A stretch of 64,000 nucleotides of DNA from Planctomycetaceae bacterium (GTDB lineage: Bacteria; Planctomycetota; Planctomycetia; Planctomycetales; Planctomycetaceae): contig JABURQ010000073.1 in assembly GCA_014762625.1 (NCBI GenBank), positions 27,741-91,740 of the forward strand, in the 5' to 3' direction. The notes beneath the pieces are model-generated. The model made no database searches. It had not been told where the DNA came from and was given only the letters and a program-made list of their open reading frames with translations. Positions 35,742 to 47,691 of this stretch are shown here, one piece after another; position 1 is the stretch's first letter; every line of letters starts with the position of its first letter. Position numbers and translations under genes: made by a program.

Positions 35742-37193
35742 TCAGACGAGTTCGGGAACCTCGAAACCTTTTCGATATTGTCGCTTGAGAAAACCGTTCG
35801 CCTGCTCGGCATGCTCGCCGACGAACTTTTCCTTTTCGACATCGACTGTCAGCATCGGACTCAGCTTGATCTGGGTACTTTCCATCTCGATGTTGTGTGT
35901 TTTGAGGTGCTTTTCCGTTTCCTCAAGCAGGCTCACCCAGACACCGCTGCCACCACTGACTTCTTTCGCAGCAGCGTGGCTGTAGGTGTCACCCGCGCGG
36001 AAGGCGATGTTGGCGAGATTGCACCAGCCAGTGGAATCGTGCCCCACTTGCACATCGGTATTCAGCGTCGATGCATCGCGAGACCGAACGGCATCAATGA
36101 AATTCTGCTGATGCAGGACGTTGCCGCCGGTTCCTTTGAACGACTTGATTTTTTTGCCTTCGCTGTCGAAGGCAACGGCTCGACCACGTTGGCCTTCCAG
36201 TCGTCCACCCTCGCAATAGGCAATGTAACCGCTGCCGGGACCGGGATGCTTTGCCGATCCTTTTTCCTCCAGATTACTCAGACCGATCACCACCGGAATG
36301 GAACCGGTATCGAAGTACACAAAATGGACGTTGGGAGTGTCCCCCGCATCGTTCCAGGCAACGCGTCCACCGCCACCAATAATCTGCTTCGGAAGTGAGA
36401 CCTTGTCCTGAAACACGTTGTTTCGCAGATCATCCAGGACATGAACGCCCCAGTTACCCATTTCGCCGGAACCCGTGTTCCAGTCCCAGTGCCAGTCATA
36501 ATGCAGGCTGTTGCGATAGAGGGGTTCATCCTGAGCGGGACCAAGCCACATGTTGTAGTCCATTTTCGGATCGATCTCGAGCGGAGTCGACCGTTTACCG
36601 ATCGAACCTCGGCGACCGTAGCGATTGACGCGAGCGGACTGAATGGCGCCGAGTGCCTGTTCCTCGTGAAGGAATTTCTTGATTTCGGCCTGCATCGGAT
36701 CAGACCGCTGTTGAGTCCCCACCTGGCAGATTCGATTGTACTTCCGCGCCGCAGCGACGGTTTGTTGCCCTTCCCACTGAGAGTGCGAAAGTGGTTTTTC
36801 GACATACACATCCTTGCCCGCTTCCATCGCCCAGATGGCCGCCAGACAATGCCAGTGATTACACGCGGCAATCACAACCGCATCGACTCCCTTGTCGCCA
36901 AGCAGACCTTCGAGACTGGTATGGATTTTGGCATCCGTCTTGGAACTTTTTTTCGCTCCCGCTGCACGACCCGGATCGGGATCATAAAACGCGGCGATCT
37001 TCACTCCGTCAATCTTTTGGAACAACCTCATCAATTGACCGCCACGACCTCCACAGCCGATAAAGCCCACATTGACCTCGTCATTTGCACTCGCGGCAAA
37101 GGATTGGCGAGATGCCGTTCCCAGCCAGACTCCAGCGGCCAGGCCAGAGTGAATAAAGTCACGACGGGAGATTGATCGATTGATTGAGCTCAT
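35742..37193 (-). CDS. Tat-exported Gfo/Idh/MocA family oxidoreductase
   Basis: A 483-residue protein with a twin-arginine signal SISRRDFIHSGLAAGVWLG at residues 6-24. The Rossmann domain has VGFIGCGGRGGQLM and the family's EKP motif is in DVYVEKPLSHS. The C-terminal alpha/beta domain (DPKMDYNMWLGPA, HWDWNTGSGEMGNWGVHVLDD) matches the planctomycete branch of the family. Tat export means it folds with NAD(P) in the cytoplasm before transport. It probably acts on a sugar or sugar acid. Several planctomycete genomes carry dozens of these. It is the only gene between the bidirectional terminator and the long gap. Confidence 0.9.
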   Translation of the reverse strand: MSSINRSISRRDFIHSGLAAGVWLGTASRQSFAASANDEVNVGFIGCGGRGGQLMRLFQKIDGVKIAAFYDPDPGRAAGAKKSSKTDAKIHTSLEGLLGDKGVDAVVIAACNHWHCLAAIWAMEAGKDVYVEKPLSHSQWEGQQTVAAARKYNRICQVGTQQRSDPMQAEIKKFLHEEQALGAIQSARVNRYGRRGSIGKRSTPLEIDPKMDYNMWLGPAQDEPLYRNSLHYDWHWDWNTGSGEMGNWGVHVLDDLRNNVFQDKVSLPKQIIGGGGRVAWNDAGDTPNVHFVYFDTGSIPVVIGLSNLEEKGSAKHPGPGSGYIAYCEGGRLEGQRGRAVAFDSEGKKIKSFKGTGGNVLHQQNFIDAVRSRDASTLNTDVQVGHDSTGWCNLANIAFRAGDTYSHAAAKEVSGGSGVWVSLLEETEKHLKTHNIEMESTQIKLSPMLTVDVEKEKFVGEHAEQANGFLKRQYRKGFEVPELV

Positions 37194-37336
37194 CGGGTGT
37201 GTCTTTCTATGTTTCTCGAGAGATGATCGGCAGCCGGAAAAACAAGTTTCTATTGTGGATGATTCTGACTGTCAACGGAACCCCCTCACTGTAGACAGCG
37301 GAACTTGATCAGTCGAACATGCGTCTTTGCTTGGGG

Positions 37337-37394
37337 GTCGCTGTGGGACGAGAAATTTTCCTAAAGGATCATTTCTGAGTCCCAAAACAGCGAC
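37337..37394. other. Long stepped hairpin in intergenic region
   Basis: Four successive paired blocks nest exactly: GTCGCTGT/ACAGCGAC (37337-37344, 37387-37394), GGGAC/GTCCC (37345-37349, 37379-37383), AGAAAT/ATTTCT (37351-37356, 37371-37376), and TCC/GGA with a TAAA loop (37359-37368). Only one to three unpaired bases separate the blocks. Either strand could form it. There is no T run, so it is not a simple terminator. Confidence 0.6.
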
Positions 37395-37736
37395 AAGGAA
37401 GGAATTTTCGATCACCAGAGGCCAGAAAAATAGACTCCATGTAGACTTCTCGAAACCTTGCACATTCGCTAAACTATGGATATTAAACTACATATAAGAA
37501 ATGGAGATTGCCTGCAATTCCTTCGGAAACAGGCTGTTATAGAAAAGACGGTTGAATCGCAGCAACAACACGGCTGGCAAAATGGATTTTCCAGTATCGG
37601 GCCGATATTGCCACTCTTACTGCGACCATTTTGAGATGACTCTGTGCGGAGAAGCACTACTTCCACAACACGCCACACACCATGTCCTCTCATCTTCTAC
37701 CCAAAGTCACTAACACAAAGACTGGGTACTTGAACG

Positions 37737-37768
37737 TTACGAACCGCTCGCAGCTTATCGGTTCGTAA
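37737..37768. promoter_or_regulatory. Perfect 10+10 inverted repeat upstream of SulP
   Basis: TTACGAACCG (37737-37746) and CGGTTCGTAA (37759-37768) are perfectly complementary with a 12-base spacer. It lies about 165 bases before the SulP ATG. The A+T-ended arms and spacing fit a dimeric regulator operator as well as an RNA hairpin. Confidence 0.5.
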
Positions 37769-37931
37769 TCCCACCCGCGACCGACGGAGCCTGTGCGAGA
37801 CACAGCGAGCTCCTGACTGCGGACATTTTGCAAACAGAGTCCGGGCTGAAATGGCACGGCAGACTTGTGTATTGTCGTCGGAGTTCTCGCGCACCGAAGC
37901 TCCGACAAACCAGAAACGTCAGAAAGAAACG

Positions 37932-39617
37932 ATGATTGAATTACTGATTAAACGAGAGATGAATCTCAAAAACGAACTCTTGTCCGGACTTACGGTCGCC
38001 CTGGCACTCGTGCCGGAGGCCGTCGCTTTTGCATTTGTGGCGGGTGTCGATCCCTCCGTCGGACTGTGGGCCGCCTTTTTTGTCGGCTTCATCACCTCTC
38101 TGGTCGGAGGTCGACCAGGCATGATCTCGGGAGCGACCGGAGCGATGGCCGTCGCGATGACAGCGTTTGTGATTTTGTATGGTCTGGAATACCTGTTCGC
38201 TGCGGTGATTTTATGTGGGATCATTCAAATCCTGTGCGGTGTCTGTCGCGTCGGCAAATATGTTCGACTGTTACCGCACTCGGTGATGCTCGGGTTTGTC
38301 AACGGATTAGCGATCGTGATTGGCCTGGCCCAGTTCGGTCAGTTGAAAGCCAACCACGCGGTCACCTTCAACGAACATACTCAATCATTCGAAATCGTCG
38401 GCCAGTGGATGTCGAGTGGACCAATGCTCGTCACGTTGAGTCTGATTGCCCTCACGATGGCGATCATTTATCTGTTCCCACGACTGACGAAAGCCGTCCC
38501 CGGAACTCTTGTTGCCATCGTCGCCGTCACCCTGCTGGTACAGTTTACGCCGCTGAAGTCCTTCACCGTTCAAGATTCCGTCGACCGGATGGATGTTCTC
38601 GCTCAAGAAAAAGCCGAGAAGACGCGAATTTTTGAATCGGAAAAACCGTCTCTGGTTTATTCCAAGCTCAACGATCGCGGCCATGATCTGGCCGCTGAAC
38701 CGATCGTTGTAACCAAAACATCCACCGAACGTCAGGCAGGATATTTTGCAATCCCTTCAATTCCATTTAACTGGGAAAGTTTTGTGGTGATTTTCGGTCT
38801 CGCAGCCACACTTGCCGCCACTGGTCTCATCGAATCACTAATGACCCTCACCTTAATCGATGAATTGACCGAGACCCGCGGATCCAGCAATCGGGAATGT
38901 ATCGCCCAAGGCCTCGCCAACATGTTCTCCGGATTCTTCGGCAGTATGGGAGGCTGTGCCATGATTGGACAATCGATGATCAATATTCGCTCCGGCGGAC
39001 GCCATCGACTTTCGGGAATCACGGCCGCTCTTTGCCTGCTGGCCTTTATCATGATTCCTCCTCTCTGGAACTGCATCGGCATGATCCCGGTTCCCGCACT
39101 GATCGGCGTCATGTTTATCGTGGTGATTGCGACCTTCGAGTGGACGAGCTTGCGATTGTGGAACAAAATCCCGAAAAGCGATATGTTCGTGATTGTAATG
39201 GTTTCCGCGATTACCGTCGCATTTGACCTGGCCATTGCCGTCGCGGCGGGTGTCGTCATCTCCGCGCTGGTCTTTGCCTGGGAGAAATCGCATCAGATCG
39301 AAGCGAAAACCGAACAAGATGACGACGCCAAACTCTACGAACTCTCCGGACCGCTCTTTTTTGGAGCCGTCACGAATTTCAAGGAAATTTTCACTCCTGC
39401 TGAAGACCCCGAAACGGTCACCATCGAATTCAAGAACACACGTGTGTACGACCATTCGGCGCTGGAAGCGATTAACGGGGTTTGTGCCCGTTATCGCGAT
39501 TTGGGTAAGACAGTCGTCTTGAAAAGTCTGTCCGATGACTGCCTGCGAATGCTGGACAAGGCAGAGCCGATCATGGAAGTCAACATCGACACCACCGATC
39601 GCCATGCCGCCGTCTGA
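37932..39617 (+). CDS. SulP family anion transporter with STAS domain
   Basis: A 561-residue SulP (SLC26-like) transporter starting at ATG 37932. About eleven to twelve membrane helices start at LSGLTVALALVPEAVAFAFVAGV, the family signature, followed by GRPGMISGATGAMAVAM. The last 110 residues form a cytoplasmic STAS domain (ELSGPLFFGAVTNFKEIF, VYDHSALEAINGV). Between helices an unusually long hydrophilic loop of about 75 residues (around residues 215-290) is inserted. It moves sulfate, bicarbonate or another anion with a cation. It has its own terminator. Confidence 0.9.
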   Translation: MIELLIKREMNLKNELLSGLTVALALVPEAVAFAFVAGVDPSVGLWAAFFVGFITSLVGGRPGMISGATGAMAVAMTAFVILYGLEYLFAAVILCGIIQILCGVCRVGKYVRLLPHSVMLGFVNGLAIVIGLAQFGQLKANHAVTFNEHTQSFEIVGQWMSSGPMLVTLSLIALTMAIIYLFPRLTKAVPGTLVAIVAVTLLVQFTPLKSFTVQDSVDRMDVLAQEKAEKTRIFESEKPSLVYSKLNDRGHDLAAEPIVVTKTSTERQAGYFAIPSIPFNWESFVVIFGLAATLAATGLIESLMTLTLIDELTETRGSSNRECIAQGLANMFSGFFGSMGGCAMIGQSMINIRSGGRHRLSGITAALCLLAFIMIPPLWNCIGMIPVPALIGVMFIVVIATFEWTSLRLWNKIPKSDMFVIVMVSAITVAFDLAIAVAAGVVISALVFAWEKSHQIEAKTEQDDDAKLYELSGPLFFGAVTNFKEIFTPAEDPETVTIEFKNTRVYDHSALEAINGVCARYRDLGKTVVLKSLSDDCLRMLDKAEPIMEVNIDTTDRHAAV

Positions 39618-39646
39618 TTTTTTGAGTCGACAATTTATTTTCAATC

Positions 39647-39678
39647 AGCCCATCGTCATATTTGGCGATGGGCTTTTT
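39647..39678 (+). terminator. Rho-independent terminator of the SulP gene
   Basis: AGCCCATCG (39647-39655) pairs with CGATGGGCT (39666-39674), followed by T residues. It starts 30 bases after the stop codon. Confidence 0.88.
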
Positions 39679-39815
39679 ATTTGAAATCGCCGAAGATTAT
39701 GAGTGGAAACCCGGAATCACAACTCGCTCCTTACACGCACAAAACGCGGGCGTTCGTTGCCTTCATTCATCTCCTCTCATCGGATGAACGAGAACTTTCA
39801 ACGTTGGATCAAAGC

Positions 39816-39852
39816 AAAAAACGCGGCTGAACCCGTTCCGGTTCAACCGCGT
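39816..39852 (-). terminator. Rho-independent terminator of katG
   Basis: On the minus strand ACGCGGTTGAACC and GGTTCAGCCGCGT pair with one mismatch and run into six T. It is 38 bases past the katG stop codon. Confidence 0.8.
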
Positions 39853-39889
39853 CTCGAAACATTCGCACTCTTTCTAATGACCCTCAATT

Positions 39890-42334
<2,445 letters not shown>

Positions 42335-42350
42335 TTATTGGCAACTTCAA

Positions 42351-42365
42351 GCATTCGTCTAATGC
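42351..42365. promoter_or_regulatory. Candidate OxyR operator between katG and oxyR
   Basis: GCATT (42351-42355) and AATGC (42361-42365) form a perfect inverted repeat with a five-base centre, and contain the T-N11-A type spacing of LysR-family sites. It is in the middle of the 153-base divergent gap, so it could control both genes. Assigned from symmetry and position only. Confidence 0.4.
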
Positions 42366-42418
42366 ATTTTTCCGATACAATCCATGCACCCCACGCATAG
42401 AATACAGGAATCCTCTCC

Positions 42419-43291
42419 ATGGAAATCGATCAACTACGGTATTTTCTCAAAGTCGCCGAACGGGGCAGCTTCACACGCGCTGCCGAAGATTTACTGATTT
42501 CTCAACCCGCTCTCAGCCGCTCGATCCAGAAACTGGAAGAGGAACTCGGCCAACCGGTTCTGGAACGGAAGACGCGTTCTGTGGCCCTCACCGACGCCGG
42601 CGTACTATTGCAATCCCGAGCGCAGCAGATTCTTACCCTGATCGAAGACACCAAAGCGGAAATCACCGATGACGGCGAAAGCGGTCGCGTCCGTGTGGGA
42701 GCGATTCCGACCATCGCCCCCTTCTATCTCCCCGAAGTTCTTCAAAAGTTTTCACAAGCCCACCCGCAGGCGAACCTCATCGTGCAGGAAAACACCACCG
42801 ATTCGCTGATCAAGAGTTGTACGCAAGGCGAAATCGACCTAGCCATCCTGGCCTTGCCGATTCCCGCCAAATACCTGGAGGTGGAAGTTCTCTTCGAGGA
42901 AGAACTGCTGCTCGTCGTTCCACCCGATCACGCGCTGGCGAAAAAAGCGAAAGTTCGACTCAGCGACGTCGAGCCGTACCCGTTCGTCCTGCTCGATGAA
43001 GCTCACTGTCTCACCGACAACATCGTCTCCTTCTGTCGGCAGCGCTCTTTCCAGCCGGTCGCCGTGGAACGGACCAGTCAACTCGCCATGGTACAAGAAC
43101 TGGTTTCACTCTCCCACGGCGTGTCGATGGTCCCCGCCATGGCGCGACGCCTCGATCACAGCGACCGTCGCGTCTATCGTTCGTTCACCGGAACGAAACC
43201 GACGCGTAAAATTGCCGTCGCCTGGAATCCCTATCGCTTTCAAAGCCGATTGATCGAATCGTTCCGCGAACAACTCCGTTCCAGTCACTGA
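42419..43291 (+). CDS. oxyR: Peroxide-sensing LysR-type regulator OxyR
   Basis: A 290-residue LysR regulator. The N-terminal winged helix is standard ([20 protein letters not shown]). In the effector domain, C197 and C206 lie in [13 protein letters not shown], with the same eight-residue spacing and H-C-L start as the redox cysteines of E. coli OxyR (C199 and C208). That makes a peroxide sensor rather than a metabolite sensor the likely role. It is divergent from katG, its expected target. Confidence 0.92.
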   Translation: MEIDQLRYFLKVAERGSFTRAAEDLLISQPALSRSIQKLEEELGQPVLERKTRSVALTDAGVLLQSRAQQILTLIEDTKAEITDDGESGRVRVGAIPTIAPFYLPEVLQKFSQAHPQANLIVQENTTDSLIKSCTQGEIDLAILALPIPAKYLEVEVLFEEELLLVVPPDHALAKKAKVRLSDVEPYPFVLLDEAHCLTDNIVSFCRQRSFQPVAVERTSQLAMVQELVSLSHGVSMVPAMARRLDHSDRRVYRSFTGTKPTRKIAVAWNPYRFQSRLIESFREQLRSSH

Positions 43292-43499
43292 AGGCCGTGC
43301 AGGCCACTTGCCCGGCATGAATTCCCAGCAGATCGAAGCTCCGCCCGACCCGTAAAATGAAGCAGCGATCGTCATTCCCTTAAAATCCGGCGCGATTTCA
43401 CTCAACAGCCCCCCAACTGTGCAAAAAGGCGTAGATTTTCCGGCGACAATCCGATAACTTACATCAGTGCTCGTTGATTTATCAGAAAAGGACAATGAC

Positions 43500-44882
43500 A
43501 TGCTGCGGTTCCGGGCACCTTCTCACCAGTCACACCACCAACACGCCGGTCACGCGCTGTCGTTCGTTCCCCCTGCCCCCGCAGTCATGCAATCCGCCTC
43601 GCGACGCGGATTCCTGCAAGCCGGGATGGCCGGACTGGGTTCGTTCCTGTTGCCGGGTCTCTCCTCGGCAACAGAAGCTCTGCCGATACGATCCCCGAAG
43701 TCCGTGATTTTCATCTGGCTTTCCGGCGGTCCCAGTCAGATCGATATGTGGGATCCGAAGCCGATGGCCCCGCGAGAAATCCGGAGCCCGTTCAGCACCA
43801 TCGACACCAAGATTCCGGGAGTCTCATTCACCGAACACCTCCCCCTCCAGGCTTCCATCGCCGACAAACTCTCCATTATCCGCTCGGTCGATTGCTCCGC
43901 CAGTAACCACACACCCATCACCATGCAGGCCGGCAATCCCCTCGCGCGTCGAACAAACGACGGCAAGGACGGTGCGGGATTTCCGTCGATGGGGTCGGTC
44001 TGTGCCAAATTTCGCGGCCCCAACGATCCCGACATGCCCGCTTTCGTCGGACTGGCCGATTCCTGGAAATCGGACGTCTGGGAAGCGGGCGACATGGGGC
44101 AAGCTTACGCTCCCGTCAAAGGGAACGAACTCGCCGGAAAATTCCAGATACCGGACGGCATGACCTCCGCCCGCATGCAGGATCGAAATGCGTTACGCAG
44201 CCACTTTGACGGATTACGCCGTTCGCTCGATCTCTCGGGCCAAATGGAGCGACTCGACCGCTATTCCCAGAGTGCTTACGAAATGACGCTCTCGGGAAAA
44301 GTCGAAGCCGCCTTCGATCTCCCGCAGGAAAGCGAAAGAACACGTGACAACTACGGCCGCGAGAGTGTCGGTCAAAAATCCTTACTCGCGCGACGGCTCG
44401 TCGAAGCGGGAGTCTCGTACGTTCTGGTCAGCGGGGCCTGGGGCTACTTCGATCATCACGGCGACAACGTCCGCTGGGGCGGGATCGAAAAAGGACTGAA
44501 ACCGCTCTTGCCGCGTGCGGATCGTGCCCTGTATGCCCTGGTGACCGATCTGGAACAGCGCGGGCTTCTCGACGACACTCTGGTGATGATGCTCGGAGAA
44601 TTCGGACGTTCGCCCGTCATCAACAAAGAGGCGGGCCGCGATCACTGGACGAACACCATGTCGATGGTGATGGCGGGCGGCGGATTCCAGCACGGCCAAA
44701 CGATCGGCAGCACCGATCGACGAGGAGGTGCCATCCTGACCAATCCCGTCCGTCCGCAGGATATCGCCGCCACCACGTTCCAGCATCTCGGCATCGATCT
44801 CGATACCCACTGGGTGAATCATTCCGGACGTCCGATTCCGATCATCCAGGAGGGTGGCCGCCCGATTCCGGACCTGGTTTGA
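43500..44882 (+). CDS. DUF1501 protein with Tat-like signal
   Basis: A 460-residue protein starting at ATG 43500 with AAGGA upstream. A twin-arginine segment SASRRGFLQAGMAGLGSFLLPG lies after about 30 His/Pro-rich residues (shown here only in part: SRRGFLQAGMAGLGSF). DUF1501 motifs follow: VIFIWLSGGPSQIDMWDPKP, NHTPITMQAGN, VSYVLVSGAWGYFDHHGDN and MMLGEFGRSPVINKEAGRDHW. The family resembles alkaline phosphatase/sulfatase folds, but its activity is unknown. It is convergent with the diheme cytochrome gene, and unlike the other two DUF1501 genes here it has no DUF1549/DUF1553 partner. Confidence 0.9.
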   Translation: MLRFRAPSHQSHHQHAGHALSFVPPAPAVMQSASRRGFLQAGMAGLGSFLLPGLSSATEALPIRSPKSVIFIWLSGGPSQIDMWDPKPMAPREIRSPFSTIDTKIPGVSFTEHLPLQASIADKLSIIRSVDCSASNHTPITMQAGNPLARRTNDGKDGAGFPSMGSVCAKFRGPNDPDMPAFVGLADSWKSDVWEAGDMGQAYAPVKGNELAGKFQIPDGMTSARMQDRNALRSHFDGLRRSLDLSGQMERLDRYSQSAYEMTLSGKVEAAFDLPQESERTRDNYGRESVGQKSLLARRLVEAGVSYVLVSGAWGYFDHHGDNVRWGGIEKGLKPLLPRADRALYALVTDLEQRGLLDDTLVMMLGEFGRSPVINKEAGRDHWTNTMSMVMAGGGFQHGQTIGSTDRRGGAILTNPVRPQDIAATTFQHLGIDLDTHWVNHSGRPIPIIQEGGRPIPDLV

Positions 44883-44915
44883 AGTAGGCATCCGAAAGCT
44901 GTTTTCCCGTAGCTG

Positions 44916-46328
44916 TTACTGCTTTTGAAGCTCGGCCGCTGAAATCATCGGGGCTTGTTTGAAACCGTCTCTCCAACGCGATTTCGAAAACTCCAGTTGC
45001 CCTGCGAAATCCTGCTCTCCCAGCAACAGTGAAGGTTCCTCTTTCAATCGACCACGGTGGTCAGGATAAACCTTGATCAGATAGCGACCTCCCGTCAGCG
45101 TCGGCTCTTCCTCAGTCTGACTTTCACCATAGTCGGCATCGTCGTCATTCAACAGTTCAAACAAAGCCCCGTTGATCATCTGTCGGGGAGTGACGGTTCC
45201 CTGCGTGAAGGCGATGGGTCTCTCACTCCACGCATTGTGAGAGTCATCCCAAACATGCACAAACAGTTGCACGGGAAGCCCCACCTCCCAAGTCTCGGGA
45301 AGCTGACTCACGCGGAGGACTTTCTGCGTTCCCCGCCAGTTATCCGGCGGTAAATCCTCGACCGAAATGTAACTTCCGTCCACCGACCTGGCATAATCCT
45401 CGATCCAGGAGATAAAGGCTTTGTAGGATTGATCGTCGGGATGCATTTTCAAACCGCCCATGTGAGTCACCGGCTCTTTCGAAGAGGGGGCTGCGAACGT
45501 CCCGTCCGCCTGTTTCGCCGGCAATTTCGACAACGGTTTTCGCACGATCAGGGATTGGAGGGGATTATCGAGATTCAACATCGGGAGCTCATCCGGTTTC
45601 GCCTGTTGACTCCGCTGGATGAGATACGCCATCGTCTCTTCGGGGGTCTTCTTGAAGAAACTGAATTCCGCGACCGCCTCTTCTCCCCATTGCTCCACCA
45701 GTTTTTGACGTGTCTTCACCGCCGCCGCCTGACGCGGGTTTGCCGGATCAATTTCGTGAGGCGTGTGACACGGGAAGCACCTCATCCGCTGCGACCAGAT
45801 TTTACGTGCGAACGAATCCGCCAGACGACTTTTTCGGGTGTGGCGAATCACTTCCACCGGTCGTTCCGGAGTTCGGATTTCGGTCGGCTTCAGAGGCGGG
45901 AGATTGCGCCATTCGGGATTATTCGCGCAAGCCACAATCCAACATTCGAAGGCTCGATACTCGGCCTCCCGCATCTTCTCGTGAATAAGACGTGCCCCTT
46001 GATCGGGATCTTTATTCCCCATTCCGATCAGTGTGAGAATTTTGGACTGCCTCGGTTGTTCCACATCGATCAATCCCTGATCGCGGAGCGACCGAAACGT
46101 CTTTTCCGCCGAAGGAAGAATATAGTTCTTCAAATCCACCGATGAGAGGTGACACTGCACGCAACTAGACGGTTTCGGAGACCGAAAAATCGGTAAGATT
46201 CTCTGATCGAAAAGCTCACCGGGAGAGGGATCGGACGCGGTCGGCTCCTCGGCGACGAGGCTCCCGACGGGAACCAGAGAGCAAAGCAACAGACCCAATA
46301 TCATGCTTCGAAGATTGATTGTTCTCAT
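44916..46328 (-). CDS. Secreted diheme cytochrome c-like protein
   Basis: A 470-residue protein with a signal peptide (residues 1-26) and AGGAGG before its ATG. Two heme c motifs are present: C56-V-Q-C59-H60 (SSCVQCH) and C184-F-P-C187-H188 (RCFPCH). The first lies in a planctomycete cytochrome-type start (LFDQRILPIFRSPKPSS). The C-terminal half has no heme motif and looks like a beta-rich domain. Exported electron carrier or sensor. The gene is convergent with the DUF1501 gene at a 33-base distance. Confidence 0.82.
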   Translation of the reverse strand: MRTINLRSMILGLLLCSLVPVGSLVAEEPTASDPSPGELFDQRILPIFRSPKPSSCVQCHLSSVDLKNYILPSAEKTFRSLRDQGLIDVEQPRQSKILTLIGMGNKDPDQGARLIHEKMREAEYRAFECWIVACANNPEWRNLPPLKPTEIRTPERPVEVIRHTRKSRLADSFARKIWSQRMRCFPCHTPHEIDPANPRQAAAVKTRQKLVEQWGEEAVAEFSFFKKTPEETMAYLIQRSQQAKPDELPMLNLDNPLQSLIVRKPLSKLPAKQADGTFAAPSSKEPVTHMGGLKMHPDDQSYKAFISWIEDYARSVDGSYISVEDLPPDNWRGTQKVLRVSQLPETWEVGLPVQLFVHVWDDSHNAWSERPIAFTQGTVTPRQMINGALFELLNDDDADYGESQTEEEPTLTGGRYLIKVYPDHRGRLKEEPSLLLGEQDFAGQLEFSKSRWRDGFKQAPMISAAELQKQ

Positions 46329-46382
46329 CAGTCTGAAACCTCCTGATAGGGTGATTGAAGATGTCTCAACCTTATCACTTCA

Positions 46383-47477
46383 TCACTTCAGATGTTTGGC
46401 AAAAAACTTTTCCATCGCCGGGTGTGTCCGTTTCGAATGTTGATTGAACACGCCGTGTCCCGCGCCGTCAATACGGATATATTCCACGGACCCGGCGTTC
46501 GCTTCTTTGAGGGCGTTCACAAACGTGTCCCCATGCTTGACGGGTACGGTCCGATCGCCGGTTCCATGAATCACCAGAAACGGCGGCGCGTCCGAGTGAG
46601 CGTACGTAATCGGTGAGACTTTGGCAGCGAGATCGTTGCCGTCGTCATCCTTCAAGCGACCCGTCAACCGTCTGAAGAGTGACATATCGGTCGGTGTCGC
46701 GGAACAGCAGACCGCCTGTAACAGACTCGACTGATCCTGATAGGGGCCGTCCCCTTCCAGTTGCGCGTCCGGACCGACGAGCCCGAGCATCGCGACCAGA
46801 TGCGCTCCGGCTGAATTGCCGTAACCACCGATCTTGTCGGGATCGATGTTGTACTTCTTCGCGTTGGCACGCAGCCAACGGACCGCGCATTTCACATCTT
46901 CAATGCAGGCCGGAAACGGTGCTTCCCCGGTGAGTCGATAATTCACCGTCACGCAGACGTATCCCTTTTGCGCATAGTCCATCGCACCCTGCAGAAAATA
47001 CCCGCGTCTTTTGTCTCCCGAACGCCAACCGCCACCATGAATGAAGACAATCGCCGGTCGCGGTTTGTCACGTTCTGCTTTAGGGCGAATCAGATCGAGA
47101 CGCCACGCTTTGCTGTCCCCGTCACGGTAGGCAATATCGGGTTCGACGATAACGCTCCTGGGAGCGGAAGCCATCAATCGCTCATTCGACATCCCGCCAC
47201 CATTGGTTCGCGTTTGCTCCCGATTGCCACCGATCTCACTGACATCGAGAAAGCCGTTCCCGTCTCGATCGAGCCGTTCAAACGCCGGTTGGATTCGGTC
47301 TGGAAGTTCTTCCCGGCTCAACTTGCCGTCCTTGTTCTTATCGAGCAGCTTCAAGCGAGCCGCCGCAACCGGATTCACATCAGGGTCTTTCGACTCTGCT
47401 TGATCCTGAGCCAGGAGCACCACCGACGACAGACAAAGGACAGCGAACAACAGACGAAGCGAGTTCTGACAGTTCAT
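46383..47477 (-). CDS. Secreted alpha/beta-hydrolase esterase with EF-hand calcium motifs
   Basis: A 364-residue protein with a signal peptide. Two EF-hand loops follow at about residues 46-85 (DKNKDGKLSREE and DRDGNGFLDVSE). The esterase domain has the oxyanion motif HGGGW, nucleophile motif GYGNSAGAH, the acid in HGTGDRTVP and the catalytic His in GAGHGVF. The family (BD-FAE/esterase_D-like) hydrolyses carbohydrate esters or small esters. EF-hand fusions to hydrolases are common in planctomycetes and may give calcium-dependent stability. Confidence 0.9.
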   Translation of the reverse strand: MNCQNSLRLLFAVLCLSSVVLLAQDQAESKDPDVNPVAAARLKLLDKNKDGKLSREELPDRIQPAFERLDRDGNGFLDVSEIGGNREQTRTNGGGMSNERLMASAPRSVIVEPDIAYRDGDSKAWRLDLIRPKAERDKPRPAIVFIHGGGWRSGDKRRGYFLQGAMDYAQKGYVCVTVNYRLTGEAPFPACIEDVKCAVRWLRANAKKYNIDPDKIGGYGNSAGAHLVAMLGLVGPDAQLEGDGPYQDQSSLLQAVCCSATPTDMSLFRRLTGRLKDDDGNDLAAKVSPITYAHSDAPPFLVIHGTGDRTVPVKHGDTFVNALKEANAGSVEYIRIDGAGHGVFNQHSKRTHPAMEKFFAKHLK

Positions 47478-47691
47478 GGGAATGTTCCCCAGTCATCGAA
47501 AGGAATGAATAAACGACGCCGTCCAGCCTAAACGGGATCGATTCAGGATTCATTACTTTTTGTCAACTTCGATGGTTTTGTTCGACTCTGCTATTCCACA
47601 GGGCGAGGAGACGCAACAGCACTTAAAGGGAAATTCTGGTATAATCAGGGCATTGATAATAATAGAAGATTCCCACCACCGATTTCCCACC

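Larger units (their letters stand above)
37194..37931. other. 738-base intergenic region rich in hairpins
   Basis: This gap separates the divergent Gfo/Idh/MocA and SulP genes. I find no acceptable protein gene: the short frames on the minus strand are rich in Cys, Arg and Ser and lack starts with a ribosome-binding site. It has three strong inverted repeats, listed separately for two: a 58-base multi-step hairpin, a perfect 10+10 repeat, and GTCGGAG (37877-37883) / CTCCGAC (37900-37906) just before the SulP start. An RNA gene or complex regulation is possible. Confidence 0.55.
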
